Positions 1 through 7,699 of a stretch of 64,000 nucleotides of DNA are shown piece by piece; within the stretch, counting starts at the first letter, position 1; every line of letters begins with the position of its first letter. The notes beneath the pieces were generated by a model. The model was given only the letters and a program-made list of their open reading frames with translations. It ran no database searches and was not told the origin of the DNA. The stretch lies in NCBI RefSeq assembly GCF_013410655.1, contig NZ_JACCFP010000001.1, forward strand, positions 682,001 through 746,000. Reading direction: 5' to 3'. The translations under genes were made by a program, and so were the position numbers. Source of the stretch: Nocardioides thalensis. GTDB taxonomy: Bacteria; Actinomycetota; Actinomycetes; Propionibacteriales; Nocardioidaceae.

Positions 1-41
1 TCCAGTCTCCTCCCACCGAGTTCGTCGTTCTTCTTGGCCCT

Positions 42-2435
42 TTATAGACCTTTATAGTTCGCGCCGATCGACGTCGCAGAGCCGATTGGTGGAAGACCGA
101 GGTAGGTCGGTTCTTCGGGCCGGTCCGCGAGGGGCGTCATGCGCTGGATCTTGTCCTGCGTGGCCAGCAGCGAGACCTCTAACCCTTCGACCTCGCCGAG
201 CCAGCCGTTGTCCTTTGCCTCCTGGATCCGGGCCCCGAGGTTGTCACGGATATCGATGAATCGGTCCAGTGCCTCGGGGTCGGGGCGCAGAAGGCTGCAT
301 CGAATGCACGCGTGTTCGTGCGCGCAGGGCGACCCCCAGGCACGGCCGCAGGAGCCCAGACTCAACTTGCGCTCGACGAAGTGCTGCTGGAAAGCGTCCC
401 ACTCCTCGTCGGTGATGTCGCGTTGATCCGGCTGCGGGGTGACTGCGCGACGGCGGGCGATGAAGTTGTTGTGTGCGCGGATGACGTCTTCGGAGTACAC
501 CGCTGCGTAGACCGCCGTCGTCTCGATGGATTCGTGCCCCAGGAGCGCCGCGATGACGTGGATGGGAACCCCGCTGCTCTGAGCGTCCGTAGCGAAGATC
601 CTCCGCAGATCGTGCGGGCGGAACCTGAGCGGCTCCCCGCCCGCAGTCACAAGCCCGGCCCACTCGCCCGCCTTATCCATCACGCCGTAGATGTACTGGT
701 ACGAGATCGCGTTCCATCGGGCACGACGTCGCTGGAACAGCAACGGGGCGGGAGGAAGCGGCTTCTTTTCGTGGGTGTCATACCTGACGGTCAAGGGCAG
801 GGTGCCGTCCGGTCGGCGCAACCGGTGGACGATGCGAGCGAGGACGTGCACGAGTTCCGGCGAGGCCGCCAACAGCCGCTCGGAGCCGCCCTTCGACGGG
901 TAGACGTGAAGGAGCGGGATCACCTCACCGGTCTTTGGGTGCTTGAACCGTTGGATCGAGAACTGGTCGAGTTCGAGTAGTTCCTCGATTCGTAGGCCCG
1001 TCTGATGGAGGAGATGCACGGTTGCCCATGCCCAGAACGCCTCCTCCTCGCGGGCGGTCAGGTTGATGTAGTCCTTCTGCGACAACGAGTCCAACGGGCG
1101 GAGAATCACCGACGACGTTCCAATCCGTTGGCACTTGACGCCGTCGAACTCAACGACCGTGCCGAGCGGGAGCGGCTCCATGTCCGCGAGCCACCCCGAA
1201 GCCAGGCGCAGGCGGTCTTCCGTGGCCCGCAGCAGGCGGTCGACCTCCGGGGCTCGCTCGCGCGTGCGCTGGTGTGAACGTGCTTTGGACTCCCGCTGCT
1301 GCTTGCCGTTCGCGGCGACGTCCGCTTCGTTGATCGGCGACGGCGCGACCCACTGGACCCAGTAGGAGTCGGTCAACGCCCAGGTGGCGATGTCGAGGTA
1401 CATCGCTCGTACCTGCATCATGACGTTGAACCGGCCGCGGCGCTCGCTGCCGTCCCTCTTGACGGCGAGGCGTCGCTTCCAAGCCTCAGCGGTTTCGTCG
1501 TCGATAGCGAGTGAATCGGCACCGGGGTGGTGGATCTCGATGTCACGCCAGAACAGCCCGCACAGAGCCGCTACAAGGCTCTGCAGCGACGAGTAATCCA
1601 GGCGGCCCTCGCGTGCGCGCAGGTAACGGATCAGGCATTCGCGGACGCGCTTTGAGGCGACCTCGTGTCGGTCGACCAACTCGGTGACGGTCAGTTGCCC
1701 CCGCAACTGGGCGAGGCGCAGCGTCTCGGCCGGGTGATCGAGCGTCCCCATCTCGCGGAGGCAGTCCCACGCGTGGTGCACCCCGTTGACCTTGACCTTG
1801 ATGCCCTGTTCCCTCAGACCGCGCATGGCGCGCTGGTACGCGAGAAGGTCGTTGCCGGTGATGTCGGCTGGTCCCTTGCCCGTACGGCAGGCGATGTGGG
1901 CCATGACAACGACGGCAGCGCGGTTGTCGTAAAGGCTCTTTCCGAAGTGCTCGAACGCAGCCTCCAGTTGCTGGTAGCCCGTGTTGTCACGCAGCGACAG
2001 GATGTGGAACCAAGTCTTGAACTGGTTCGCCTTCAGCCATGCGTAACTCGGCCTGACCACGCCGAGCACGAGCAGCATGTGTAGCCCGTGTGTCGTCACC
2101 TGCTTCGCCCCGGCGATCGCGGTCCAGCGCTTGTGGTCGTCCTCATGACCGGCAGCGACCCATCGCTCCTGCCAGGTGTCACCAGGCTGCTCATCGAGGT
2201 GGTTCAATATGCGCCGTAGACCTGGGATGCGCTGGGATTCGTTGCTGAGGCCGCGGACCAGTGAGCGTGCACTCGCTTCGAGTTCCGCGATTGTTGCCGT
2301 GTTTGCGGCCCAAGTATCAGGACTGTCGTGACTCCTGAGCAGTCCCTCGTAGTCGGTCTGCGTGCTGGATCGACTGACCGTGTCGCCAGGCCCGCCACGA
2401 GCAACGCGACGCGCGGCGACTGCTGCCTGTGTCAT
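42..2435 (-). CDS. Tyrosine recombinase, TnpB-like (797 aa)
   Basis: Site-specific DNA recombinase predicted to cut and rejoin element ends through a covalent 3'-phosphotyrosine. The C-terminal catalytic domain shows the family residues in order: Arg in TGLRIEELLELDQ, HDLRR, LLGHES, and the nucleophile Tyr in ETTAVYAAVY. The N-terminal 350 residues are a long extension typical of large Tn554 TnpB-type proteins. After the catalytic domain comes a Cys/His-rich segment (CGRAWGSPCAHEHACIRC) that may bind zinc, then a helical tail. The start ATG overlaps the stop of the upstream recombinase by 4 nt (ATGA), so the two are probably co-translated. At 797 aa it is longer than Tn554 TnpB. The specific sub-family is inference; the recombinase assignment is firm. 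Confidence 0.88.
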   Translation of the reverse strand: MTQAAVAARRVARGGPGDTVSRSSTQTDYEGLLRSHDSPDTWAANTATIAELEASARSLVRGLSNESQRIPGLRRILNHLDEQPGDTWQERWVAAGHEDDHKRWTAIAGAKQVTTHGLHMLLVLGVVRPSYAWLKANQFKTWFHILSLRDNTGYQQLEAAFEHFGKSLYDNRAAVVVMAHIACRTGKGPADITGNDLLAYQRAMRGLREQGIKVKVNGVHHAWDCLREMGTLDHPAETLRLAQLRGQLTVTELVDRHEVASKRVRECLIRYLRAREGRLDYSSLQSLVAALCGLFWRDIEIHHPGADSLAIDDETAEAWKRRLAVKRDGSERRGRFNVMMQVRAMYLDIATWALTDSYWVQWVAPSPINEADVAANGKQQRESKARSHQRTRERAPEVDRLLRATEDRLRLASGWLADMEPLPLGTVVEFDGVKCQRIGTSSVILRPLDSLSQKDYINLTAREEEAFWAWATVHLLHQTGLRIEELLELDQFSIQRFKHPKTGEVIPLLHVYPSKGGSERLLAASPELVHVLARIVHRLRRPDGTLPLTVRYDTHEKKPLPPAPLLFQRRRARWNAISYQYIYGVMDKAGEWAGLVTAGGEPLRFRPHDLRRIFATDAQSSGVPIHVIAALLGHESIETTAVYAAVYSEDVIRAHNNFIARRRAVTPQPDQRDITDEEWDAFQQHFVERKLSLGSCGRAWGSPCAHEHACIRCSLLRPDPEALDRFIDIRDNLGARIQEAKDNGWLGEVEGLEVSLLATQDKIQRMTPLADRPEEPTYLGLPPIGSATSIGANYKGL

Positions 2436-3640
2436 CGATCCGTTCCTCCGAACAGGATGTCCATGTCATCGGCGTCGTAAGGAAGCGGCGTGGCTGCTGG
2501 GGTGGGATCGGTTGCACGGTCGCGGGTCGCACGCACAGCGGCGACCATGTCGTCGAGTCTTGGCACCGTGTAGACATCCAGCGTCTCTAGAGTCGCGTGG
2601 CCGAGGATTTCCTGCACCGTCCGTTCGGGCGTTCCCTGCGCCAGCATCCTCGTAGCGGCGGTGTGGCGTAGGTCGTGCGGCGTCCAGTTGGTGCCGTTCT
2701 TCCGGTTCGCCCGTTTGAACATCGCCCGGAGGGCGTCCGGGCTCAAGCGCCTCGGCTCCCCTCGCAACGTCATCCAAGCCGGGTGACTCGGGTTGTTGCG
2801 CCCGGCGCTGCCTTGGTAGATGCGGTACCAGGTGACGGCGTCTGAGGAGATCGGTACGTCTTGCACCGTCCCGCCCTTCCGAATCACGGTGATGATGCCG
2901 TCGGGCAGATTGATGTCGCCTACGTCGAGGTTGAGCACCTCACTTGGCCGCGCGCCGCTGCTCACGTACATGGACACCAAGGCGCGGTCCCGGTCGTTTC
3001 CGAGCGCATCGAAGAAAGCCTCAAAGTGCTCGTCGGGCATGCTCCGAGGGAGTCGCTTGGGTCGACTGCCCTGTCGATTGCTCGGCTGGCGACTTCGTCG
3101 GCGCTTCTGCAGAGGGTTGTGGTGCGCGTGGCTGCGCCCATCCTCCGGCGCACCACGAAGGACGGGGTTGTAGAGAACTCGGCCCTTCCGCCGTAAGAAC
3201 TCATAGAAGAGAAAGAGCACCGTCTCGTTATGATCCATCGTGGATTTCGCGAAGGACTCCCCGACGTACGCCTTGCCGGTAATCGCGTTGCGTGAAATGC
3301 GCGGATCCCTCTTCTTTGGGTTCTGATTTCCGTTGCCCTTTTTGGCGTGCTTCATCCACACGAAGAAGTCCGCTACTTCTGTGGAGGTGGCGTCCTCCCA
3401 GTTGACCTCGACTGCCGCAAGGAATCGGAACCAGCGCTGCAGGTCATACGCGTAGGAACGAACCGTCCGATCCGCACTACGTGAATGGACTTCCCGAAGG
3501 AAGGAGCGACAGATGTTCGTCGCTCGCGTGTCAGGAAGCAGCAGGTCCCACGGTGGGATGGTGCTTGCGACGACCTCGCCGAGGTCGGGGAGTGCCAGAC
3601 CAGCGAGGTCCCTGACGATCTCGTCGTGGGCAGCAGGCAT
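2432..3640 (-). CDS. Tyrosine recombinase, TnpA-like
   Basis: First gene of the element's recombinase pair. An N-terminal SAM-like core-binding region (HSRSADRTVRSYAYDLQRWF) precedes a catalytic domain with Arg in SSGARPSEVLNL, Lys in IRKGG, HDLRHTAATRM, LGHATLETLDVY with the Tyr nucleophile. The ATG at 3640 has GAGGG just upstream. An in-frame GTG at 3685 would extend the protein by 15 residues and overlap the rtcB remnant further. It ends with a 4-nt overlap into the larger recombinase, forming a two-gene operon. Family members of this type work as partners in integration and excision of Tn554-like elements. The partner role here is inferred from order and overlap. Confidence 0.87.
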   Translation of the reverse strand: MPAAHDEIVRDLAGLALPDLGEVVASTIPPWDLLLPDTRATNICRSFLREVHSRSADRTVRSYAYDLQRWFRFLAAVEVNWEDATSTEVADFFVWMKHAKKGNGNQNPKKRDPRISRNAITGKAYVGESFAKSTMDHNETVLFLFYEFLRRKGRVLYNPVLRGAPEDGRSHAHHNPLQKRRRSRQPSNRQGSRPKRLPRSMPDEHFEAFFDALGNDRDRALVSMYVSSGARPSEVLNLDVGDINLPDGIITVIRKGGTVQDVPISSDAVTWYRIYQGSAGRNNPSHPAWMTLRGEPRRLSPDALRAMFKRANRKNGTNWTPHDLRHTAATRMLAQGTPERTVQEILGHATLETLDVYTVPRLDDMVAAVRATRDRATDPTPAATPLPYDADDMDILFGGTDR

Positions 3641-3707
3641 GTCCCTCAGCCTCTGCGCTGGCCTCCTTCTTGGTGGTCGCGACACGCCGGGATAGTCCGG
3701 TTAACAT

Positions 3708-4295
3708 GCCAATGTTGCGGCTGCCCGAGTGCAGCATCAGCCAGACCTGGTCGTTCTCGTCGGACGTGAGCTCGATGAAGTGGTTGCCCCCGCCGAGGGA
3801 ACCCATCTGCTGCTTCGCCTTGCGCTCGCGGTCCTGGACGTTGTCGTGGAGCTCGCCGAAGCGGCCCCAGAACCGGTCCCAGCCCGCGAAGCGGCCGTGG
3901 TTGAGCTTGAGCCGGTTCACGTCCGGCGCGGACTTGTGCGCGGCGAACCCGACCGGGATGGCCTTCTCGACTGCGAAGCGCAGGGAGCGGAGGTCGTCGG
4001 GAAGGTCGGCGGTGGTCAGGCTCGTGCGCACCGCCTGCATGCCGCAGCCGATGTCGACGCCCACGGCGGCCGGCGACACGGCGTTGCGCATCGCGACGAC
4101 CGAGCCGACGGTCGCGCCCTTGCCGAGGTGGACGTCGGGCATCACGCGGACGCCCTCGACCCAGGGCAGTCGCGAGATGTTGCGCAGCTGGTCGAGGGCG
4201 GCCTGCTCGATGTCCTCGACCCGCGCCCACATGAGGGTCTCGGCCTGCGCGCCGGGCAGGCGCACGGGAAGTGCGTCGGTCTCCATGGTGTCCAT
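3708..4295 (-). pseudogene. rtcB: rtcB 5' fragment (RNA ligase), cut by the mobile element
   Basis: RtcB joins RNA 2',3'-cyclic phosphate or 3'-phosphate ends to 5'-OH using Mn2+ and GTP. This fragment keeps the first 196 codons: VRVMPDVHLGKG, the metal-binding GVDIGCGMQ, GSLGGGNHFIEL and LMLHSGSRNIG. It then switches to unrelated sequence, and the frame stays open only to 3531. About half of a normal RtcB (roughly 400-480 aa) is missing, including the C-terminal histidine that is guanylylated, so the product cannot ligate on its own. The start is the ATG at 4295, preceded by AAGGAGG at good spacing. The 3' half may lie beyond the left edge of the window. Confidence 0.85.
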
Positions 4296-4326
4296 CGTCT
4301 GCCTCCTTCGGGCATGGGTGATCCAG

Positions 4327-4400
4327 TACCCCCTGCAGGAGTCGAACCTGCGGCCTCCGCATTCGTAGTGCGGCGCTCTGTCCAGCTGAGCTAAGAGGGT
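4327..4400 (-). tRNA. tRNA-Arg (anticodon ACG)
   Basis: The minus strand folds into a complete cloverleaf of 74 nt: 7-bp acceptor stem (ACCCTCT/AGGGGGT, one G-U), D-arm GCTC/GAGC, anticodon stem CCGCA/TGCGG with loop CTACGAA, and T-arm GCAGG-TTCGACT-CCTGC. The anticodon is ACG. The arginine identity elements A20 (in the D-loop ...GGACA) and discriminator A73 are present. The gene does not encode CCA. The acceptor begins with A rather than the usual G. It lies between the rtcB start and a palindromic repeat. Confidence 0.93.
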
Positions 4401-4408
4401 GCGGGTGG

Positions 4409-4460
4409 GGTCTCGATACGCCCGAGCGCCAGGGCGCTCCGGCTACTCGACCAGCCTGGT
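4409..4460 (+). repeat. Dispersed palindromic repeat, copy 1
   Basis: The unit has the form GGTCTCGATACGCCC, then GAGCGC-CAGG-GCGCTC as a short stem-loop, then GGCTACTCGACCAGCCTG. The same flanks with a different central stem recur at 6700-6750 and, as an inverted pair, at 28905-29011. This looks like a REP-type intergenic element. It abuts the stop codon of the leftward miniprotein gene at 4460-4588. Confidence 0.8.
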
Positions 4461-4588
4461 CAGCCGATCGAGGGGCTCGCGGACCGAGGAAGGTCGCGGC
4501 GGGCCCGTCGGTACTCGAGCGCCAGGCGAGCAGTGCGCAGGGCGCGGGCCGCGGTGCGGCTCGGCTGGCGCCTGGGCTGGCTGGGCAT
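4460..4588 (-). CDS. Basic miniprotein A (42 aa), possible new family
   Basis: Short ORF, ATG at 4588, with AGGA about 8 nt upstream. The product is very basic and contains AARALRTARLALEYRRARRDL. A second small ORF in this window (21514-21663) shares the pattern AARALR-x-AR...EYRRA-x-R-[DE]-L, which is strong support that both are translated. No signal peptide or membrane segment is visible; the core could form an amphipathic, positively charged helix. Its stop codon sits at the edge of the palindromic repeat. I do not recognise the family, and the function is unknown. Nucleic-acid or ribosome binding is a guess from charge only. Confidence 0.5.
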   Translation of the reverse strand: MPSQPRRQPSRTAARALRTARLALEYRRARRDLPRSASPSIG

Positions 4589-4640
4589 CGGTCGTCCTCG
4601 TAGTTCGCGTCTCTGGATGGCCTGACGACCATAGGCAGTC

Positions 4641-4666
4641 GCAGGACACTGGTCCTAACGAGTTTC
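4641..4666 (-). promoter_or_regulatory. Possible upstream regulatory element of miniprotein A
   Basis: On the minus strand GAAACTCGTTAGGACC (4651-4666) lies about 60 nt upstream of the miniprotein start. It is followed by AGTGTCC, making a GGAC/GTCC dyad. The same 16-mer with one change occurs at 30139-30154 in the whiB7 leader. No other function for this stretch is visible. The remaining part of the gap to 4777 shows no gene. Confidence 0.35.
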
Positions 4667-4777
4667 GGTAGGTGCCCGTAGTCAGTTCGGATCATCTTCT
4701 TTCGTTCCGTCACCTCGCAGGCCGAGGCGGACGTAGCGTCGCCGCATGTCTAGACGTCTTCCCTCCGGGGAGCACGG

Positions 4778-5710
4778 GTGAATCCGCCGCCGGGTTGGCA
4801 CCCCGATCCCTATGGAACGCCTGGTCACCTGCGCTATTGGAACGGGACAGCGTGGACGGACCAGGTCGCTGCCCCCTTGGCGAAAGCCGGCAACGGGAAC
4901 TGGTTCGCGCGGCACAAGGTGATCACCGCTGTGGCGGCCACCGTCTTGTTCTTCGGCGTCATCGGTGCGGTTAGTGACGGGGAGCCGGACACCGGGGACG
5001 AGGCAGCTAGCGCCGACCAGGACTGGCAACCCGACGCTGAGAACGACGATCAATCTGACGAAGCGGAGCCAGCGGTTGCCGAGGAGCCGACGCCCGAGGA
5101 GACCGAGGAACCCAGCGACCGAGACAAGACCCCGAAGTCGCCGGAGCCCGACGTCGAGCGCGAGTACCTCGTCGTGCACATCGTCGACGGCGACACGCTC
5201 GAGCTCGGCAACGGCGAGACCGTGCGGCTCGTCGGCATCGACACCCCAGAGGTCGGGGAGTGCGGGTTCGAGGAGTCTGCTTCGCGGCTGCGGGAGCTGG
5301 TCGGCGGCCAGGCGGTCACGTTGGGGGAGTCGGATGAGGATCGCGACCAGTACGACCGGCTGCTGCGATACGTCGACATCGGCGCCATGGACGCGGGCTA
5401 CCGCCTGATCCGCGATGGATTGGCGACTGCGCGCTATGACTCGCGTGATGGCTACGGCCGGCATCCGCGGGAGGACGCCTATATCGCGGCGGACCGCCGG
5501 TCGGCCGACATCACGTGCGCGCCGCCGCCAGAGCCCAAGAACTTCGCCGACACCGGCGGGGGCGGCAATTGTGACCCGAGCTACTCGCCGTGCGTGCCGC
5601 TGTATCCGCCGGACCTGGACTGCGCGGACACTGGCCCGGTGACGGTCCACGGCTCCGATCCGCACGGCCTGGACGCTGACGGCGACGGCCAAGCCTGCGG
5701 CGGAGACTGA
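4778..5710 (+). CDS. Membrane-anchored thermonuclease with DUF2510 and excalibur domains (310 aa)
   Basis: Predicted extracellular nuclease that hydrolyses DNA or RNA. Domain order: DUF2510 (residues 1-30, PPGWHPDPYGTPGHLRYWNG), one transmembrane segment (about 48-66), a long acidic linker (67-127), a staphylococcal-nuclease fold (129-245) with VDGDT, VRLVGIDTPE and DRLLRYV, and a C-terminal excalibur calcium-binding motif (279-309, with DADGDGQAC). The short DUF2510 part should face the cytoplasm and the nuclease the outside. The start is GTG with GGGGAG upstream. The catalytic Arg and Asp residues expected for SNase appear present in the motifs listed. Nutrient scavenging or DNA-uptake roles are possible, but nothing adjacent decides it. 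Confidence 0.9.
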   Translation: MNPPPGWHPDPYGTPGHLRYWNGTAWTDQVAAPLAKAGNGNWFARHKVITAVAATVLFFGVIGAVSDGEPDTGDEAASADQDWQPDAENDDQSDEAEPAVAEEPTPEETEEPSDRDKTPKSPEPDVEREYLVVHIVDGDTLELGNGETVRLVGIDTPEVGECGFEESASRLRELVGGQAVTLGESDEDRDQYDRLLRYVDIGAMDAGYRLIRDGLATARYDSRDGYGRHPREDAYIAADRRSADITCAPPPEPKNFADTGGGGNCDPSYSPCVPLYPPDLDCADTGPVTVHGSDPHGLDADGDGQACGGD

Positions 5711-5742
5711 GGGACTACGGAGAGCCGGCGGACGCGCGCCAG

Positions 5743-6231
5743 TCAGGCGGCCGCGCTCGCGCGGCGCAGGCCCGAGATGATCGAGGCGTACGTCCGGTTC
5801 GTCACCCCCTGGGTCTGACCGCGCTCCTCGGCGCGACGCGCAGCGTTGGCGAGGCGGTCGGCTGCGTGGTTGAGGGGGTGACCGTTGTGGGCCTTGACCC
5901 ACTCGACCCTGATGTCGCGGCCACGGAGGATGTCGCGTAGCTGGTTGGCGATCGTCGAGGCCGGCGCGCGAAGACCGACCCCGCCGCTCCCGAGTCGGCA
6001 GTGGCGGCAGATCTCGATCGCCTCACGCGAGTCGACCAGCAGGAGGAGCGGCTGGTCGACTTCGAACGCGGTGGCAGCCATCCGGATCGCGAGTAGCTCG
6101 GCGCCCAACGAACTGCGGGGGCCGCCTGTCACCGCGGATGTCTCATAGAGCCCACCGGCAGTCACCCACGCCATGCCCATCGCTTTCAGGCTGCAGGAGC
6201 CGTCGGTCGCGGCGACGATGCGGTCACACAC
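5743..6231 (-). CDS. RNase H-like protein (162 aa)
   Basis: RNase HI-type fold. The four acidic active-site residues are all recognisable: D10 in ATDGS, E45 in LGAELLAI, D67 in LLVDSREAI and D125 in NHAADRLANAA. Such enzymes cut RNA in RNA-DNA hybrids. The GTG start at 6231 lies only 2 nt beyond the stop of the upstream secreted-protein gene; longer readings of this frame merely run antiparallel through that gene's codons and were discarded. At 162 aa it has normal RNase HI length. Whether it is the housekeeping RNase HI or a divergent relative cannot be told from this window. Confidence 0.75.
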   Translation of the reverse strand: MCDRIVAATDGSCSLKAMGMAWVTAGGLYETSAVTGGPRSSLGAELLAIRMAATAFEVDQPLLLLVDSREAIEICRHCRLGSGGVGLRAPASTIANQLRDILRGRDIRVEWVKAHNGHPLNHAADRLANAARRAEERGQTQGVTNRTYASIISGLRRASAAA

Positions 6232-6233
6232 GG

Positions 6234-6605
6234 TCAGCGGTGGCCCCACGTGCCGGAGTGGGTGCGGTAGGCCGGGCCGATCAGCGAGTAGACCCAGTAC
6301 ATCGACTTCCACTTGCCGGCGCGCTTGACGTAGATCAGGTGGACGAACATCTGCCGCGGCCGGCGGCAGGGGCGGTAGGCCTTCCACATGGTCTTGCCGA
6401 CGCGATCTGCGACTACGCCCTTGGTGCCGAAGCCGCGCTGGATCTCGACGATCGACTGGTAGCTGTTGTCGAGGGTGCGGCTCGCCTCGCGGTAGGTCAC
6501 GCACCCACGAGCGGCGACAGCCGCCGCCTGAGCCGAGGCGGTGGGTACGGCGACCGCCCCGACGACCACGAGGGCTGCGACCAGGATGCCCATCAAGTAC
6601 TTCAC
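6234..6605 (-). CDS. Small secreted protein (123 aa)
   Basis: An N-terminal signal peptide (MKYLMGILVAALVVVGAVAV, Ala-rich cleavage region near residue 25-32) is followed by a compact, basic, aromatic-rich domain with conserved-looking CVTYREA and WGHR ends and two Cys residues (CVTYRE, YRPCRRP) that could pair. The start ATG at 6605 has AGGAGAG upstream (GAAGGAGAGACGTC). It precedes the RNase H-like gene by 2 nt, so the two probably share a transcript. I do not recognise the family. Confidence 0.7.
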   Translation of the reverse strand: MKYLMGILVAALVVVGAVAVPTASAQAAAVAARGCVTYREASRTLDNSYQSIVEIQRGFGTKGVVADRVGKTMWKAYRPCRRPRQMFVHLIYVKRAGKWKSMYWVYSLIGPAYRTHSGTWGHR

Positions 6606-6699
6606 GACGTCTCTCCTTCATTGATCAAGGACGTCGCTGCCGAGTCAGCGTTGGGAGGAGCACGTTAGGAGAGAGGTCCGGCACAAACGGTGGGGCGAG

Positions 6700-6750
6700 G
6701 GTCTCGATACGCCCGGGCCCCAGGGGGCCCGGGCTACTCGACCAACCTGG
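6700..6750 (+). repeat. Dispersed palindromic repeat, copy 2
   Basis: GGTCTCGATACGCCC, then a GC-only stem built on GGGCCC/GGGCCC around CAG, then GGGCTACTCGACCAACCTGG. The flanks match copy 1 at 4409-4460 and copy 3 at 28905, while the central stem differs in sequence but not in structure. Confidence 0.8.
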
Positions 6751-6780
6751 GGCCGGAGGTTTCGAGGCTCGGCCGCGGGC

Positions 6781-6920
6781 GGCCTCGCACCTCAACCACC
6801 GGCGGTGTCGCACTCGAGCGGCCTCGCACCTCGACCACCGGCGGTGTCGCACTCGAGCGGCCTCGCATCTCGACCACCGGCGGCGTCGGCCGTGGGCGGG
6901 CTCACACCTCGACCACTGGC
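6781..6920 (+). repeat. 39-bp tandem repeat, about 3.5 copies
   Basis: The 39-nt unit begins GGCCTCGCACCTCGACCACC and continues GGCGGTGTCGCACTCGAGC. Copies start at 6781, 6820 and 6859 and a partial one at 6898. The first two copies differ at one position, and the later ones degrade. The unit contains the CTCGACCACC element of the dispersed palindromic repeats, so it probably arose from that family. With copy 2 of the palindrome it fills the 6606-6931 gap; no gene is seen there. Confidence 0.75.
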
Positions 6921-6931
6921 CCGAGATTCCC

Positions 6932-7369
6932 TCAGCCGAGGCGCTGGAACAGCGAGACGACGATGCCCTCGGGGCCGCGGACGTAGGCCATCTTCACGGC
7001 GCCCTGGTACTCGCCGATCCTGCCCACGAGCCCGTAGCCGTCCTCGGCGCAGGCGTCCACGGCCGCCTGGATGTCCTCGACCTCGAAGGACACGTTGCGC
7101 AGGCCGAGCTCGTTGGCCAGTGCGTCCGGCGATCCGGGCGTGTGGGCGGGCCGGACGAAGGACGCAAGCTCGAGGTTGTAGCCGTCGGGCGACTTCAGCA
7201 TGACGATGTTGCACTTCGCGCCGGGGATGGCGCAGACAGCCTCGATGAACTCGCCCTCGACCGAGCCGGTGCCCTCGACCTCGAGGCCGAGCTTGGTGAA
7301 GAACGCGGTCGCGGCGTCGAGGTCCGCGACCGTGATGCCGATGTGGTCGAAACGCGTGATGTGGGACAT
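6932..7369 (-). CDS. VOC family (glyoxalase/epimerase-fold) protein, 145 aa
   Basis: Vicinal-oxygen-chelate fold with two beta-alpha-beta-beta-beta halves: FDHIGITVADLDAATAFFTKLG at the start and a second half from LGLRNVSFEVEDIQAAVDACAEDGYG to GPEGIVVSLFQRLG. VOC enzymes use a metal held by His/Glu for isomerisation, epimerisation or dioxygenation. The likely metal residues are the His of FDHIG and the Glu of YNLELASF. The ATG at 7369 has AAGGTGG upstream; the longer frame to 7438 lacks this. Substrate unknown. Confidence 0.8.
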   Translation of the reverse strand: MSHITRFDHIGITVADLDAATAFFTKLGLEVEGTGSVEGEFIEAVCAIPGAKCNIVMLKSPDGYNLELASFVRPAHTPGSPDALANELGLRNVSFEVEDIQAAVDACAEDGYGLVGRIGEYQGAVKMAYVRGPEGIVVSLFQRLG

Positions 7370-7699
7370 GGGATCCACCTTCTGTGTCGTTGCGTTGCTT
7401 TCACCACGGGGACGGTCCCGGGACGCCGTTCTCGACATCGGCCTAGCCCATCGGGACTATCCCGGGCTGCCCTGACGGACGGAACTGGTCCGTGATCGTG
7501 CCCACGTTGGCTGTTCTGCAGGTGCGACGGTGCGAGGCTGCGCACGATGGGGACATCGCCCGGTCGGGCCTTATCGGTGCTCCACACCCGCTCTCCGAGC
7601 CACGCGACCGCGCGTCAGACACCCGCCGTATGACGAGGACAGCTCGCCGCACGGCTCACACCCACGCGCCCGCACCCGGGCCGAAGCAGGGAGACATCC
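7370..7699. other. Gene-poor stretch
   Basis: Divergent intergenic region of about 330 nt between the VOC gene and the TasA-like gene. It presumably holds both promoters, but I see no clear repeat, terminator or operator. Small frames crossing it have no family match or good ribosome-binding site. Confidence 0.5.

Larger units (their letters stand above)
1..3707 (-). mobile_element. Right end of a Tn554-like element with tandem tyrosine recombinases, inserted in rtcB
   Basis: Two overlapping tyrosine recombinase genes fill this stretch and point left. RtcB homology stops abruptly at about 3708, inside the conserved HSGSRNIG motif, which marks the right junction. The left end lies outside the window, so neither target duplication nor the other rtcB part can be checked. 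Tn554-type elements carry TnpA (about 360 aa), TnpB (about 630 aa) and a small TnpC in that order. Here the first two are present, and a third gene would lie left of position 1. The element boundary is inferred from loss of homology only. Confidence 0.65.

Noticed and set aside
4327-4400. tRNA-Arg as integration site of the left-hand element
   Set aside because: The tRNA is intact, about 600 nt from the element junction, and no duplicate of its 3' end is seen. The junction is inside rtcB.
6781-6920. CRISPR array
   Set aside because: Repeats are head-to-tail without spacers and derive from an intergenic repeat; no cas genes are present.
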